Shown: in pieces, positions 35,401-44,512 of the stretch | Numbering within the stretch: position 1 is the stretch's first letter | How the letters are laid out: every line of letters starts with the position of its first letter | The notes under the pieces: generated by a model | Database searches by the model: none | Told to the model about the DNA's origin: nothing | Seen by the model: the letters and a program-made list of their open reading frames with translations, nothing else | Made by a program: the position numbers and the translations under genes | Source: Paenibacillus andongensis | GTDB taxonomy: Bacteria; Bacillota; Bacilli; Paenibacillales; NBRC-103111 | NCBI RefSeq assembly: GCF_025369935.1 | Contig: NZ_CP104467.1 | Location: 1,069,001 to 1,133,000, forward strand | Direction: 5' to 3' | Length of the DNA: 64,000 nucleotides

Positions 35401-36519
35401 CTGACACCGCAACCGACAACTCCGCCGACACCGATCGCGGTGCCAGCTCCGAATTTGAATCCGGCTACGGTTATGGTAGATCTGTCCTCCAGCTTCAACA
35501 GGGACGGCTTCAGTTATGACACCAACAGATCAAACGGAAACCTTGGCGGCGGCTATTCTTTACCGGCTGAGAATGCCAGCTCTTCCGTTACTTATAATGG
35601 AGTAACGTTCCAGCTTGGATCGATGGATGATACATCCAATAACGTTGTTGCGAATCTGGGACAGACGATAAGTCTGCCACAGGGAGCATACACCGATTTA
35701 TGGTTCCTCGGTACGTCAACAGACGGCACTACTAAGATTCCTTACCGATTGAATTATACCGACGGAACAAGTACATCAGCCAACATGACCATCACTAACT
35801 GGGATAGTTCCGCTTCCAATACGGCCCTATCATTCCCGGAGAGGCACAGCGCAACTGCTGATAATCCGGGAACCTATCGCATCAATGCGTACAGCATATC
35901 GGTGCCTGCAGGAAAGGTAGTGGATAGCCTTTCATTGCCTAATGCTGGAGCATTGGATATTTTTGCAATTACCTTGGTAGGAAGTGCTGGAATGACGGGT
36001 CCGCAAGTGGATCTGACATCCAGATTCAATCAGGACGGCTTCAGTTATGACACCAACCGGGCAAACGGTAACTATGACGGTGCAGGATACAGCTATCCGG
36101 CCGAAGAGGCAAATACCGCGCCCACATATAACGGAGTCTCCTTCAAGCTTGGATCGCTGAGCGATGGTTCCATTAATGTAGTAAATGCTACAGGACAGAC
36201 AATCGCTTTGCCTCGGGCAGCCTACTCCCAAATCATGCTGCTTGGTTCTGGAACAAACGGCAACCAGACAGGCACGTTCACGATCAATTATATGGACGGA
36301 ACAACTTCAACGGCTAGTATAACGGAGGCCAACTGGACGAACGGTGGCACCAATGTTGTTGAAGCATTCGACCACAGGCACAGCCAAACGGCAGACCAAG
36401 CCTCCAATTGCTACATCTATGGCTATTCCCTTACCCCGACAGCAGGGAAGATGGTGCACAGCATCACATTGCCTAATAATGGAAACATGCATATTATGGC
36501 AATAACAGTTGTAAATTAA
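32413..36519 (+). CDS. Secreted GH28-like beta-helix enzyme with carbohydrate-binding domains
   Basis: 1368 residues from ATG 32413 (AAGGAG 9 bases upstream). Signal peptide ending near ATVQAA. Residues about 40-490 form an N-terminal beta-sandwich and a right-handed beta-helix of the polygalacturonase/dextranase type (GIDVFTSTNVTINDTFIRSGDDSI is the catalytic-turn-like segment with paired Asp). Residues about 495-640 form a discoidin (F5/8 C, CBM32-like) domain. Four tandem repeats of about 175 residues start near 644, 821, 1021 and 1197, each with DGFSYDxNxxNGN and RHSxTxD; a Pro/Thr linker precedes the third. The repeats look like carbohydrate-binding beta-sandwiches seen in other secreted glycosidases. 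Substrate unknown: pectin, dextran-like glucan or another plant glycan. Confidence 0.75.
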   Translation: MVFHRSKKWSKVLSILIAFVVAFVPIMFNFPATVQAATTLQTYPAPTGVALNNTFTVQVRANGGAWQNVDAYDVMVQYNSASHASFAYFDTNGPVDVQVTYNGTLTSAAVNPASKGITPAINGNTMTFTIPGPTKLSVEVNGDVAHNLHLFANPIDPNPPSPTDPNVIYVGPGYYNQDYRVPSGKTLYLAGGAVVHGAIYMDSTTNAKLMGRGVIDRPVARAISLDNATGAVVDGIIVKDYGDGNNGGCFMNIGNSSNISINNAKGFGTARWSDGIDVFTSTNVTINDTFIRSGDDSIAVYGPRPNGGHVYNGDLQNVNVTGSILWPDKAHSINIGFHGDPTLPGGGANLDSISFKDIDILTYDPADAGFSLPINIAVANGNMLTNVYFENIRIQDSVVHKIVDISVGTGDMPGGVMGRGINNVYFKNVSYTGTNSTSSPISGAQNVTFENLKVNGTTITSASAGNFSIGGNTSNIRFVAAGGASYTPISVSPRVWPTYTNMALNKTATAGSSAVGSPASGANDSASGTNWTAGSGTVGQWWKMDLGAIRRITGGTQTTWTTDGSFIKYMTEVSVDGVNWTNVVDKSDNTDAHQVQWDHFVTYARYLKISITGLDSGTIPGISDIKVLGDSETWSVSPPAVTAKVNLTSSFNLDGFSYDSNKSNGNFDGRGYTYSADLVNTTPTYNGIPFQLGPMANGMNNVVQSTGQTITVPQGVYSDLWVLGAAGFQTETGTFTIHYTDGTSSTGQISENLWSVSALNAVETFNHRHSSTMDSSVEPSMFADSIPVDLSKTVASVTLPNNTNIKIFAMTLSRSTPVTMADLSSYYNTDGFSYDSNRTNGNFDGAGYSYPADLVNTTPAYGGVPFQLGSMTNGSNNVVKGTGQTLNLTPGAYSSIWFLGAATGGNQTGTFQINYTDGTNSTASITENDWGGQPSNTVVTFGHRHSQTADTTGNWSIFVYSLIPTAGKTVASITLPNNGKMKVFAISMLGSTAGAPLTPQPTTPPTPIAVPAPNLNPATVMVDLSSSFNRDGFSYDTNRSNGNLGGGYSLPAENASSSVTYNGVTFQLGSMDDTSNNVVANLGQTISLPQGAYTDLWFLGTSTDGTTKIPYRLNYTDGTSTSANMTITNWDSSASNTALSFPERHSATADNPGTYRINAYSISVPAGKVVDSLSLPNAGALDIFAITLVGSAGMTGPQVDLTSRFNQDGFSYDTNRANGNYDGAGYSYPAEEANTAPTYNGVSFKLGSLSDGSINVVNATGQTIALPRAAYSQIMLLGSGTNGNQTGTFTINYMDGTTSTASITEANWTNGGTNVVEAFDHRHSQTADQASNCYIYGYSLTPTAGKMVHSITLPNNGNMHIMAITVVN

Positions 36520-36539
36520 ACAGCTATCGCAATTCATTC

Positions 36540-36577
36540 CGAAGAGCCAATCACTTTAAGTAGTGGTTGGCTCTCCG
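36540..36577 (+). terminator. Terminator after the beta-helix enzyme
   Basis: AGAGCCAATCACT pairs with AGTGGTTGGCTCT; it is followed by CCGTTCAC, so the U-tract is weak. Confidence 0.6.
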
Positions 36578-36658
36578 TTCACTTTTGTCTGGAATGTTGA
36601 AATCGAACAAATGGGGGACGTTTCTGCATTTTGCACGCATTTTTATAAAGCAAGGGGA

Positions 36659-36757
36659 AAGTTCCTTTCGCATGGATTCTCCTTTCAAAGTCAAACGATA
36701 CGCCCGGTGAATCAACCGATTTAGAATGGCTTCCGCCAGCGTCGGGTCGGTGAAATG
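36659..36757 (-). pseudogene. IS21 IstB-like ATPase, C-terminal fragment
   Basis: On the minus strand from 36757 the sequence reads [20 protein letters not shown] then LKGESMRK, the C-terminal signature of IstB helper proteins ([29 protein letters not shown]). Only about 33 codons are conserved. It abuts the yesN-like fragment on the other strand, marking an IS21-related junction. Confidence 0.7.
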
Positions 36758-36761
36758 CTGG

Positions 36762-37190
36762 CATTAATGGGCACTCCCACACCTAGAACCTATCGATACG
36801 ACCAATTCAGAACCGCTATTTTCCGTCTCCTGAATAAAGGAGGCCATTATTTTGGTACACCGTAGTGGCCTGAGTAAATCTGGATACGGTGAGCAACTGG
36901 CTGCGGATCTTCGATTTCCGGTACGTCACCCTACATGTACATTTCACTGCAAAACTTAATACATCAGCGGGACCGCGGCGTTGCCTACCGGGAGATGAAC
37001 TTGTAGATGACCATTTGATCCTGGAAGGAAGCTTCCTGCTATTAGATATGTTATCGGTAACATGTACAATAATTAGGTGTCGGCCTATTCCGTCGCAGAT
37101 TCGATACAAGATGACATGAAAATACAAAGATCAACTAACCATATGACATTCCCTTAAAGAAAGCGCTCGCTTTATACTGTATTTAAACAA
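36762..37190 (+). pseudogene. Relic of a second yesN 3' end and promoter region
   Basis: 36770-36840 matches the end of the yesN gene at 28484-28556 (PRTYRYDQ and the hairpin CTCCTGAATAAAGGAG), with changes that alter the last codons. After an unrelated 190-base insert, 37050-37190 again matches 28590-28706 (GGTAAC.TGTAC, AATTAGGTGT, ATTCCG, then GAAAGCGCT.GCTTTATA). So this is a diverged duplicate of the regulator end plus operon promoter. Confidence 0.6.
37160..37182 (+). promoter_or_regulatory. Second cre-like element
   Basis: GAAAGCGCTCGCTTTATACTG, the counterpart of the element at 28684, now placed 60 bases before the GH43 pseudogene. Confidence 0.45.
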
Positions 37191-37237
37191 AATGGACTAT
37201 AGTTTAATAAAATTTGGAATGGAAAGGTGACTCTGTT

Positions 37238-37973
37238 ATGGAGGTTAACTATAATCTGATATCGAAGAAGGGAGCTTGGGGAGATCAAGGGGACGGTACC
37301 TATGTCAATCCTGTCTTGCCAGGTGATTATAGCGATCCGGATGGTATGGGGCGGCAGGAAGCCCATAAACGGACATCCCGTGACGGTACTTGCCACAAAG
37401 GACGATTTTGATCGAACGGCGCTTGAGCCGTATTGGGAATGGAATCATCAGCCAAGAGCCGACAAATGGTCGTTAACGGAACGGCCTAGCTATTTGCGTC
37501 TATACGCATGCCAACCCATCGAGAATGACAATTTTTTTACTGTCTGCAACGTCATTACGCAAAGAGCGTTTAGAACCGTTCACAATGAGGCAACCGTAAA
37601 AATAGACATCAGCGGCATGGCAGACGGCCAAGAAGCGGGGCTTTGCCATTTTGCGCAAACCTATTGCACGATTGGCGTTCACCAACAGAACGGGACAAGG
37701 GTTCTGAAGTTTAACAATTCGGGTACGATTGAATGTGGCCCGTAACTAACGGTTGGCATTCTTTGGTTAAGGTCTGTGTGGAACATAGACGGAATCAGCC
37801 GATTCGAATACAGCGTCGATGGGGACCATTTCACGAACTTTGGAGACGTCTATCAGTTGGGGTGGGGGCATTATAGGGGAGACCGGATCGGGTTGTACAG
37901 CTATAACTGCGAGTGTGAACAGGGATATATCGATGTTGACCAACTTAGTCATGAGGTCGCAGGAGCAAGGTAA
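37238..37973 (+). pseudogene. GH43 glycosidase with internal deletion and frameshift
   Basis: From ATG 37238 (GGAAAGG upstream) the product begins like a GH43 beta-xylosidase/arabinosidase: GTYVNPVLPGDYSDPD, which carries the catalytic-base Asp region. Directly after this the frame changes and the sequence jumps to the C-terminal beta-sandwich (DDFDRTALEPYWEWNHQPRADKWSLTER, residues typical of positions after 330). Most of the catalytic propeller, about 300 codons, is missing. A further frameshift near 37745 precedes the end, GDRIGLYSYNCECEQGYIDVD, closing at 37973. The gene cannot make an active enzyme. Confidence 0.8.
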
Positions 37974-38019
37974 GTGCACATGACGTTCGAATATACTATA
38001 TTGTGGGAGTGGAGAAGAA

Positions 38020-38934
38020 ATGAAATCGCCTTTGTTTAGGGACCCAATCTATGACGGAGCGGCAGATCCTGTAGTGATCTGGAATCGACAGGCCAAGGAA
38101 TGGTGGATGATTTATACGAACCGCCGGGCAACGCAGGAAGGTCCGAAATACGGATGGGTGCATGGCACCGATCTGGGTGTTGCTTCTTCATCGGATGGCG
38201 GATCAACCTGGTTATACCGGGGAACCCTGGAAGGTCTCGAAACAGAATGGGGCAGAAATACGTTCTGGGCGCCTGAAATCATTTGGCATGATGGGCTGTA
38301 TCACATGTATGTTACTTATGTCCACGGCGTACCGGAGGATTGGACGGGCAAGGCTCGTATCAGGCATTATGCAAGCCCCAATCTTATTCGTTGGGAGTTC
38401 CAGTCCACGCTTGGAATTAGTGAGGAGAACGTGATCGATGCCTGTGTGTACCGTCTGCCGAACGGCACGTTTCGAATGTGGTTTAAGCAGTGCAATCATA
38501 CCTACGCTGCGGACAGCAAGGATCTGTATGATTGGCAGCCGATTGGTCCGGTGATAACGGAAAGGGGCCACGAAGGACCGAATGTGTTTCACTTGGGCGG
38601 CTATTATTGGATGATCGTAGACGAATGGCGCGGGCAGGGTGTGTACCGCTCGAATGATCTTGAAGCGTGGGAACGAATCGGCCTCATTCTTGACCAACCT
38701 GGCAAGCGTGAGGATGACGGAACGATCGGCCTTCACGCAGATGTGGTCGTACAAGGAGAAGAGGGATATATCTTTTATTTCACTCATCCTGGTCGTGTTC
38801 ATGGGCATAATGAAGATTCGGGTTATGAAGTGCGCCGCTCGTCCATTCAGGTTGCCAAGCTGGAAGTTGTGGACGGTGTGCTGATCTGTGACCGCGACAA
38901 GGTGGTTGAGTTGAATCTTAGAGCGGAAGATTGA
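38020..38934 (+). CDS. GH43-like five-bladed propeller glycosidase (intracellular)
   Basis: 304 residues from ATG 38020 with GTGGAGAAG upstream. No signal peptide. Repeated blade motifs are visible: DGAADPVVIWN (candidate general base Asp near residue 13), WAPEIIWHDGLYHMYVTY, NVIDACVYRLPNGTFRMWFK, HEGPNVFHLGGYYWMIVDEW (Glu as candidate acid). Fold and motif order match GH43/GH32/GH68 clan enzymes acting on arabinose-, xylose- or galactose-containing oligosaccharides taken up by the transporter. Placed 47 bases after the GH43 relic and before GH95. Confidence 0.75.
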   Translation: MKSPLFRDPIYDGAADPVVIWNRQAKEWWMIYTNRRATQEGPKYGWVHGTDLGVASSSDGGSTWLYRGTLEGLETEWGRNTFWAPEIIWHDGLYHMYVTYVHGVPEDWTGKARIRHYASPNLIRWEFQSTLGISEENVIDACVYRLPNGTFRMWFKQCNHTYAADSKDLYDWQPIGPVITERGHEGPNVFHLGGYYWMIVDEWRGQGVYRSNDLEAWERIGLILDQPGKREDDGTIGLHADVVVQGEEGYIFYFTHPGRVHGHNEDSGYEVRRSSIQVAKLEVVDGVLICDRDKVVELNLRAED

Positions 38935-39014
38935 TAGGGTTACTTTCATAGTAAAGCGAGATAAATCAACCATCTGTATATCTAATTAATGAATGAGGAG
39001 GACATACGATCAAC

Positions 39015-41381
39015 ATGAATATCCAATTTCATTCACCCGCCGTTTATTGGACAGAAGCACTTCCTGTTGGGAATGGCCGACTGGGCGCGATGGTTTTCGG
39101 CGGTGTCGAGAATGAGCGCATCGCTTTAAATGAAGATACGTTTTGGTCAGGCTACCCTAAGGATTGGAATAATCCGGGAGCGAAAGAAGTTTTACCTAAG
39201 GTGCGGGAGTTGATCGCAGAAGAAAGATACGAGGAGGCGGATCGGCTCTGCAAGGAAATGATGGGTCCCTACACGCAATCCTATTTGCCTTTCGGCGATT
39301 TGCATGTAAGGATGGCACATGGCGATGTTAAATACCAGTATAGCCGGAAGCTTGATCTGTCTACCGGCATCGTGACTGTCACTTATACCGTTGGCGGCGT
39401 TCAGTACACCAGAGAAATATTTGCATCTTACCCTGATCAAGCCATTGTTGTACGGTTAACGTCGAGCAAGGAAAGTTTGCTCAATTTTCGTGCTTGGCTG
39501 GACAGTCCCATTCGTTATGAATCGTCCTTTGATGCCGATCAATGTATGATATCCGGTACAGCGCCTGAGCAAGTATGGCCCAACTATTACTACACGGAAA
39601 ATCCCATTATTTACGGCGACCCAGAGACTTCACAAGCATTGAAGTTCCATGGCCGATTGGCCGTGGTGCATGAAGGCGGGGCGATGAAGGCCGATTCGGA
39701 CGGTTTGCATATTATTGGAGCGACCAGCGCGACCTTATATTTCAATGCGGCGACAAGCTTTGATCCGAACATTGGCGCGAGCTGCAACGAAAGTGATCCG
39801 AAGCAAAGAACCGCTGAAGCGATCGATGCCGTTCGCGGAAAACGATATCAAGATATTCTTCAGCATCATCTTGACGATCATAGCAAGCTATTTGGCAGAG
39901 TTGCCTTGTCTCTAGGAGAAAGCAAAGCACCCTCAGATATGCCGACCGATCGGCGGATTGCTGAATTTGGCAGCAGCGATCCGGGGCTGGTTGAACTTTT
40001 GTTCCATTATGGACGGTACCTGATGATTGCAAGCTCACGCCAGGGAACTCAACCTGCCAATCTTCAAGGCATCTGGAATGAGGAAATGAGAGCGCCATGG
40101 AGCAGCAACTATACGCTCAATATTAATGCAGAGATGAACTACTGGCCTGCAGAGCCTTGCAATATGGCGGAATTGCATGAACCACTCCTTGATTTTATCG
40201 GCAGATTGGCACTGAACGGCAAGAAGACGGCTGAAACAAATTATGGCGCTAGAGGGTGGGTGGCACACCATAATTCCGACCTTTGGGCCCAGACGGCACC
40301 GGTTGGCGATTATGGCCATGGAGACCCAGTTTGGGCGTACTGGCCGATGGGCGGTGTCTGGTTAACGCAGCATTTATGGGAGCATTATGCCTTCAGTGGG
40401 AATGACGTATTTTTACGAGATACAGCATACCCCATTATGAAGGAAGCGGCGTTATTCTGTCTGGATTGGCTCATGGAAGATCAAGACGGCTATTTGATTA
40501 CATCGCCTTCCACCTCTCCCGAGCTGAAATTCCGGGTTGGCGATAAGCGCCATGCCGTAAGCGCTGCGTCGACCATGGATTTATCTTTGATAAGTGAATT
40601 ATTTGACAACTGTATCCAGGCAGCGGAACAGCTGATGGATGAAGATTTTGTGATGACACTGGCAAAGGCGAAGCAAAGGCTGCTGCCGCTTCAAATCGGC
40701 AAGCACGGTCGATTGCAGGAATGGTCCCAAGATTTCGAGGAGGAAGATGTCCATCATCGTCATGTTTCTCATCTTGTGGGGATTTATCCGGGCCGGCTGA
40801 TTACGGAGCAGTCTGCTCCCGATCTCTTTCATGCTGCGAGAACATCACTTGAAATCAGAGGAGACGGAGGGACGGGATGGAGCCTTGGCTGGAAAATCGG
40901 CTTATGGGCAAGATTCAAAGACGGCAATCGCGCAGAGCGGTTAATCTCAAATTTGTTAACGCTAGTAAAGGGTGACGCGCCGATGAATCACGGAGGCGGT
41001 GTATATGCCAATCTGTTTGACGCGCATCCGCCATTCCAAATTGATGGAAACTTTGCAGCCACAGCGGGGATCGCAGAGATGCTGCTGCAATCGCATCAAG
41101 ATTATTTGGAATTTCTACCAGCGTTGCCCGTTGCCTGGAAAGACGGGTATGTCAAAGGACTGCGGGGCCGAGGAGGCTATGAAGTCGATTTGGAGTGGGG
41201 GAATAGAGCCTTATCAAAGGCAGAAATCACAGTTTCAAAAACGCAGACTTGCAAAGTGCTCGCCAATATGAAGGTTAAGATTACGCAAGATGGCAAAGAA
41301 ATTACTTATTCTCAGATAGGGAACGGTTGTATCGGGTTCCATGTTGAATGCGGAAAGCGTTACGTCGTATCGACCGTCTGA
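39015..41381 (+). CDS. GH95 glycosidase (alpha-L-fucosidase/alpha-L-galactosidase family)
   Basis: 788 residues from ATG 39015 (AATGAGGAGG upstream), normal length for GH95. N-terminal beta domain starting [20 protein letters not shown] with LNEDTFWSG. The (alpha/alpha)6 domain carries the hallmark [20 protein letters not shown], which includes the Asn pair that assists catalysis. [13 protein letters not shown] and [20 protein letters not shown] follow. GH95 enzymes cleave terminal alpha-L-fucose or alpha-L-galactose by inversion; plant targets are xyloglucan and rhamnogalacturonan side chains. No signal peptide, so it acts on imported oligosaccharides. Confidence 0.9.
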   Translation: MNIQFHSPAVYWTEALPVGNGRLGAMVFGGVENERIALNEDTFWSGYPKDWNNPGAKEVLPKVRELIAEERYEEADRLCKEMMGPYTQSYLPFGDLHVRMAHGDVKYQYSRKLDLSTGIVTVTYTVGGVQYTREIFASYPDQAIVVRLTSSKESLLNFRAWLDSPIRYESSFDADQCMISGTAPEQVWPNYYYTENPIIYGDPETSQALKFHGRLAVVHEGGAMKADSDGLHIIGATSATLYFNAATSFDPNIGASCNESDPKQRTAEAIDAVRGKRYQDILQHHLDDHSKLFGRVALSLGESKAPSDMPTDRRIAEFGSSDPGLVELLFHYGRYLMIASSRQGTQPANLQGIWNEEMRAPWSSNYTLNINAEMNYWPAEPCNMAELHEPLLDFIGRLALNGKKTAETNYGARGWVAHHNSDLWAQTAPVGDYGHGDPVWAYWPMGGVWLTQHLWEHYAFSGNDVFLRDTAYPIMKEAALFCLDWLMEDQDGYLITSPSTSPELKFRVGDKRHAVSAASTMDLSLISELFDNCIQAAEQLMDEDFVMTLAKAKQRLLPLQIGKHGRLQEWSQDFEEEDVHHRHVSHLVGIYPGRLITEQSAPDLFHAARTSLEIRGDGGTGWSLGWKIGLWARFKDGNRAERLISNLLTLVKGDAPMNHGGGVYANLFDAHPPFQIDGNFAATAGIAEMLLQSHQDYLEFLPALPVAWKDGYVKGLRGRGGYEVDLEWGNRALSKAEITVSKTQTCKVLANMKVKITQDGKEITYSQIGNGCIGFHVECGKRYVVSTV

Positions 41382-41406
41382 AAGAAATGAGAGGTTGAAG
41401 CGGAAA

Positions 41407-42345
41407 ATGTTCGATCACGAACAATATGCCGGTTACCTGTTCGTTTATTTTACCGATGATGGTAAAGGCGGCGGGGAGGAAATCTACTTCGCTTTAAGCA
41501 AGGGGAACGAACCGCTGCATTGGCGGGAGCTGAATGGCGGCAAGCCCGTTCTTACTTCCCGATTAGGGGAAAAAGGAGTACGCGATCCGTACATCATCCG
41601 TTCGCCTCAAGGGGATAAGTTCTTCTTGCTGGGGACGGATCTCAAGGCGCACGAAGACAGAAATTGGCAGCGTGCGGTAACCGAAGGGAGCCGCTCCATC
41701 CTGATATGGGAATCGAATGATCTGATTCATTGGTCCGAGCAGAGGATGGTAGAAGTTGCGCCTCCGGATGCCGGCTGTGCTTGGGCGCCGGAAGCGATAT
41801 ATGACGCCGATTCGGAGCAATATTTGGTATATTGGGCCTCCATGCTTGGAGATAAGGAATCGGAAGGCGGCGAAGGCCGGTATCACCGCATGTTGGCGGC
41901 CAGAACCAAGGACTTCGTGAATTTTTCGGAGCCTGAGGTTTATATCGACTACGGGCTTTCCGTCATTGATACAACGATGATCAGGGAAAGTGGGAAGATA
42001 TACCGCTTTTCAAAGAGGGAGAATATCTCGCAAGTGTTCCAGGAGTCGGGAGATTCGTCCTTTGATGCGAGCTTTACCTTGATCCGCGAGAAAATCGGGC
42101 AGGAAATGATGGAGCGCGGCGAGGGCCCTATAGTGTTTAAATCTAATGTGGAAGACAAATGGTACTTATTTATTGACGAGTATGGTTTAAGAGGTTATAT
42201 GCCGCTGGAGACGAAGGATTTGGATTCGGGCGTATGGACGATGCCTGCGGAATTCTCGTTGCCTACTAAGCCTCGGCATGGATCCGTAATGCCGGTTACC
42301 CGATCCGAATACGAGAGGCTGCATGCCAAATACGGCAGAGGTTGA
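41407..42345 (+). CDS. GH43-like glycosidase, paralogue of the 47666 product
   Basis: 312 residues from ATG 41407, preceded by GAGAGGTTGAAG. N-terminus YAGYLFVYFTDDGKGGGEEIYFALSKG, then KGVRDPYIIRSPQGDKFFLLGTDL (base Asp region), WAPEAIYDADSEQYLVYWAS, STMIRESGKIYRFSKRE-like segments and RHGSVMPVTRSEYERL at the end. This short single-domain GH43 form is common in Bacillota sugar clusters as an arabinofuranosidase or xylosidase-like enzyme. The gene at 47666 encodes a clear paralogue of the same length. It follows GH95 by 25 bases and is likely in the same operon. Confidence 0.8.
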   Translation: MFDHEQYAGYLFVYFTDDGKGGGEEIYFALSKGNEPLHWRELNGGKPVLTSRLGEKGVRDPYIIRSPQGDKFFLLGTDLKAHEDRNWQRAVTEGSRSILIWESNDLIHWSEQRMVEVAPPDAGCAWAPEAIYDADSEQYLVYWASMLGDKESEGGEGRYHRMLAARTKDFVNFSEPEVYIDYGLSVIDTTMIRESGKIYRFSKRENISQVFQESGDSSFDASFTLIREKIGQEMMERGEGPIVFKSNVEDKWYLFIDEYGLRGYMPLETKDLDSGVWTMPAEFSLPTKPRHGSVMPVTRSEYERLHAKYGRG

Positions 42346-42448
42346 AGCGTAACGCGAGTTGAGGCGAAATGGCGCTTCTTGGATTCCAAAATTGATAAGG
42401 GCGTAGTCTACAACAGATTGGGTAAAGGCAAAAAGGAGATTGCGTCGA

Positions 42449-42733
42449 ATGATGGATATATCTTTGGCAATCATGATTGATCATAACAATCGATGCATCA
42501 TTTATGGCGAGATAACGATCATAGCACAATTGGAGCAATATATTGGACAAGAGACTAGAAGGTTTAACCTGGATCAAGATTTTGTTATCGAATTGCAAAT
42601 GGTGATCGCAGAGCATCCGGATTATACCATAAGAAGAGCTCAGGAAGTATTCGCTAAAGTGTTGGGCACAAACACTAATTTAAGTAAAGCCAACAAGTCT
42701 ATATTTGTTGACAATCGCAGTAATTTGTATTGA
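42449..42733 (+). CDS. Small hypothetical protein
   Basis: 94 residues from ATG 42449; AAAAGGAGA lies about 10 bases upstream, whereas the in-frame TTG at 42440 is too close to it. The product has a beta-like first third (ISLAIMIDHNNRCIIYGEITIIAQLEQYIGQE) and a helical second third. I recognise no family. It follows the GH43-like gene by about 100 bases and may be an orphan at the edge of the operon, next to the IS4 relic. Confidence 0.45.
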   Translation: MMDISLAIMIDHNNRCIIYGEITIIAQLEQYIGQETRRFNLDQDFVIELQMVIAEHPDYTIRRAQEVFAKVLGTNTNLSKANKSIFVDNRSNLY

Positions 42734-42948
42734 GAATGACTTTCAGATGCACCTGTGTTCGTTAAAAAAGAAGCGTAATGATATGTCTTTGCATGAATCG
42801 GTGGTGGGGAATGCTTTCATTCTTAAGAGGGAGCAACGAATTATACCGAAGGATACGGGTGTATCCCATGGAAGCTGAAGCAGTCACAATCCACCATCCT
42901 TTCTGCCTTTTTCACCATTAATCTTATAATAAATAGGCAAATTTTAAA

Positions 42949-43834
42949 GAATGCGAAAAAATAACTTCCCCTCCCTCTTCCGAAGAAGCATTAAATAATG
43001 CGGTGGCCAAAATAATCGAATAAGTCTTGCAAACCGCTTCACTTCTACGTCAAAATCAATGTGGATTCGCTCTTGACATTTGTGGTTTCTTGTGCAGGTT
43101 TGGCAACGAGTATGGGAGAGGCCGCAGACCATTTCGCCGTGGGTGCAGCCTTTACCATCACTCGTTTTTTCTTTGTTCATTTCAAATAAAGCAACAGCTA
43201 GTAAAGTCTCTGCTGTAAATAGTAGTTCAAAATGGGCGTGGTGATGCGCTTCGGATTCCGAGTGGCATTTTTCAAAAGACAATTCTTGCTTGGCTGTACG
43301 AAAAAAAACTTCAATGCGCCAGCGTTTTACATAAGTCTGCAACGCTTCCTTCGGTGCATCGTATCGGTTGCTAATGAGCAAGTAAGCCCCTTTGTAAGTG
43401 GCAGGGGTTTCATCATCTTCGTTCAATTCAATTTTTGAAGTTTCGTCTTCCTTTAAATGCGTAGCCATAACAGCCGCTATCTGAACATATTTTTGTTTAT
43501 TGACTTGTTTTCCTTTGGCGTTCGTTATGGTATACGGCTGCTTCATATAAATATCTGGAATCGCGATGGATGCCATACCTGAAGTTTTTTGACTCGTCTT
43601 TACGGAATAAAGCCGTATTACGCTTTGCTTTCGTCACCCAATCAAACTGATTCGACCCAGGAATACGAAAAACTCCTTACACAAATACCAACGATCCATA
43701 GCTACCCATAAGCGACATTCCACGGATTCACGCAGCATCAAGAGCATTTGTTTGGCGAGATCCAACTTCGTAAGGCCCTCACCTTTGTTTTCAGGTTTAT
43801 GCCAAATGGAATAGAATAAGGGATACTCCAGCAC
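42949..43834 (-). pseudogene. IS4-family transposase, truncated and frameshifted
   Basis: The 5' part on the minus strand (43834-43637) contains LAKQMLLMLRESVECRLWVAMDRWYLCKEFF, where the middle DDE Asp region sits. After a frameshift near 43636 the rest reads IPDIYMKQPYTITNAKGKQVNKQKY, YLLISNRYDAPKEALQTYVKRWRIEVFFRTAKQELSFEKC, the IS4 Y-(2)-R-(3)-E-(6)-K signature. The N-terminal third with the first Asp is absent. The remnant lies between the small hypothetical gene and array C. Confidence 0.8.
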
Positions 43835-44178
43835 ACTTTTTTTGACAGCTTATATTACGACCAAATTCATCGCCCAAGAGTACGTTTTAGCCGAATGATT
43901 GAAGAGTCAGGATAATTGGTTAATGAAGTAATCTTAAATGTAGTAATTAAGAAAAAAATTGTAAATAGTACTTCAAAACTTATTTGTAATTCAGGTTTTT
44001 CACTCGAAAACACCACTTCAAAACTTAATTTGTAAATCACATTTTATTAGAAAAGCCAGCAACCCTTGTGTTTGCTGGCTTTTTGCACTTCAAAACTTAT
44101 TGGTCCCCCAACAGGGGGACCAATATCACCAACAACAAACTCTATAAATTGACCAGCAAATACGCGGATCATTTCATA
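43835..44178. other. AT-rich junction before the arsenic operon
   Basis: 344 bases without a gene. Repeat array C occupies 43971-44124. The last 50 bases lead into the first ArsR-type palindrome. Confidence 0.6.
43971..44124. repeat. 20-bp repeat array C, reversed orientation
   Basis: Reversed units ACTTCAAAACTTATTTGTAA (43971-43990) and ACTTCAAAACTTAATTTGTA (44016-44035). Then the hairpin AAAAGCCAGCAA...TTTGCTGGCTTTTT (44053-44085) and a further unit, CACTTCAAAACTTATTGG, from 44087. The core here is itself a perfect hairpin, TTGGTCCCCC-AACA-GGGGGACCAA (44101-44124). Forward units are missing. Confidence 0.75.
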
Positions 44179-44200
44179 TTAATCAAATTTTTTTGATTAA
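44179..44200. promoter_or_regulatory. ArsR-type operator palindrome 1
   Basis: TTAATCAAA-TTTT-TTTGATTAA, perfect 9-base arms. Same TCAA...TTGA core as the two sites below. Confidence 0.6.
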
Positions 44201-44247
44201 ATGATTGACTCCGAGTTTTAATAGTGGTAAATTTAGGGCAGTTAATT

Positions 44248-44267
44248 AAATCAAAAAAAATTGATTT
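44248..44267. promoter_or_regulatory. ArsR-type operator palindrome 2
   Basis: AAATCAA-6 bases-TTGATTT, 21 bases before the first start of the arsenic operon and close to its GGGAGGGAT site. Confidence 0.65.
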
Positions 44268-44287
44268 ATAAACCGGGAGGGATTACA

Positions 44288-44491
44288 ATGAATATTAACT
44301 TATACTCGATGGAAAGCCAGATGCTTCAACGCAAAGCAGAAATCGAAAAAGCTGCCGGCATTGCATGGCGAGAGGGCAGTAGTGAAAGGAATCAGATTCA
44401 AATATTCAAAGCCATGATTTCTAAGCTGAAAACTGTAGCTAATACTCCAGCACATGTTCAAACTCAAGCAGCTTGCTGCAATTGCTGCTAA
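44288..44491 (+). CDS. Small protein with CCNCC tail, first gene of the ars operon
   Basis: 67 residues from ATG 44288, preceded by CGGGAGGGAT. The body is a charged helical stretch (MESQMLQRKAEIEKAAGIAWREG, NQIQIFKAMISKLKTV) and the last five residues are CCNCC. Its place between the operator and arsR, and the vicinal-Cys tail, suggest binding of As(III) or antimonite, for example as a scavenger or metallochaperone. I know no named family for it. ArsR and ArsI of this operon also end in a Cys pair. Confidence 0.6.
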   Translation: MNINLYSMESQMLQRKAEIEKAAGIAWREGSSERNQIQIFKAMISKLKTVANTPAHVQTQAACCNCC

Positions 44492-44512
44492 CAACCTAAG
44501 AAGGTGAAAATA

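Noticed and set aside
36858-37045. Possible coding insert within the duplicated yesN promoter relic
   Set aside because: Short open stretches exist in two frames but neither shows a recognisable motif or start signal.
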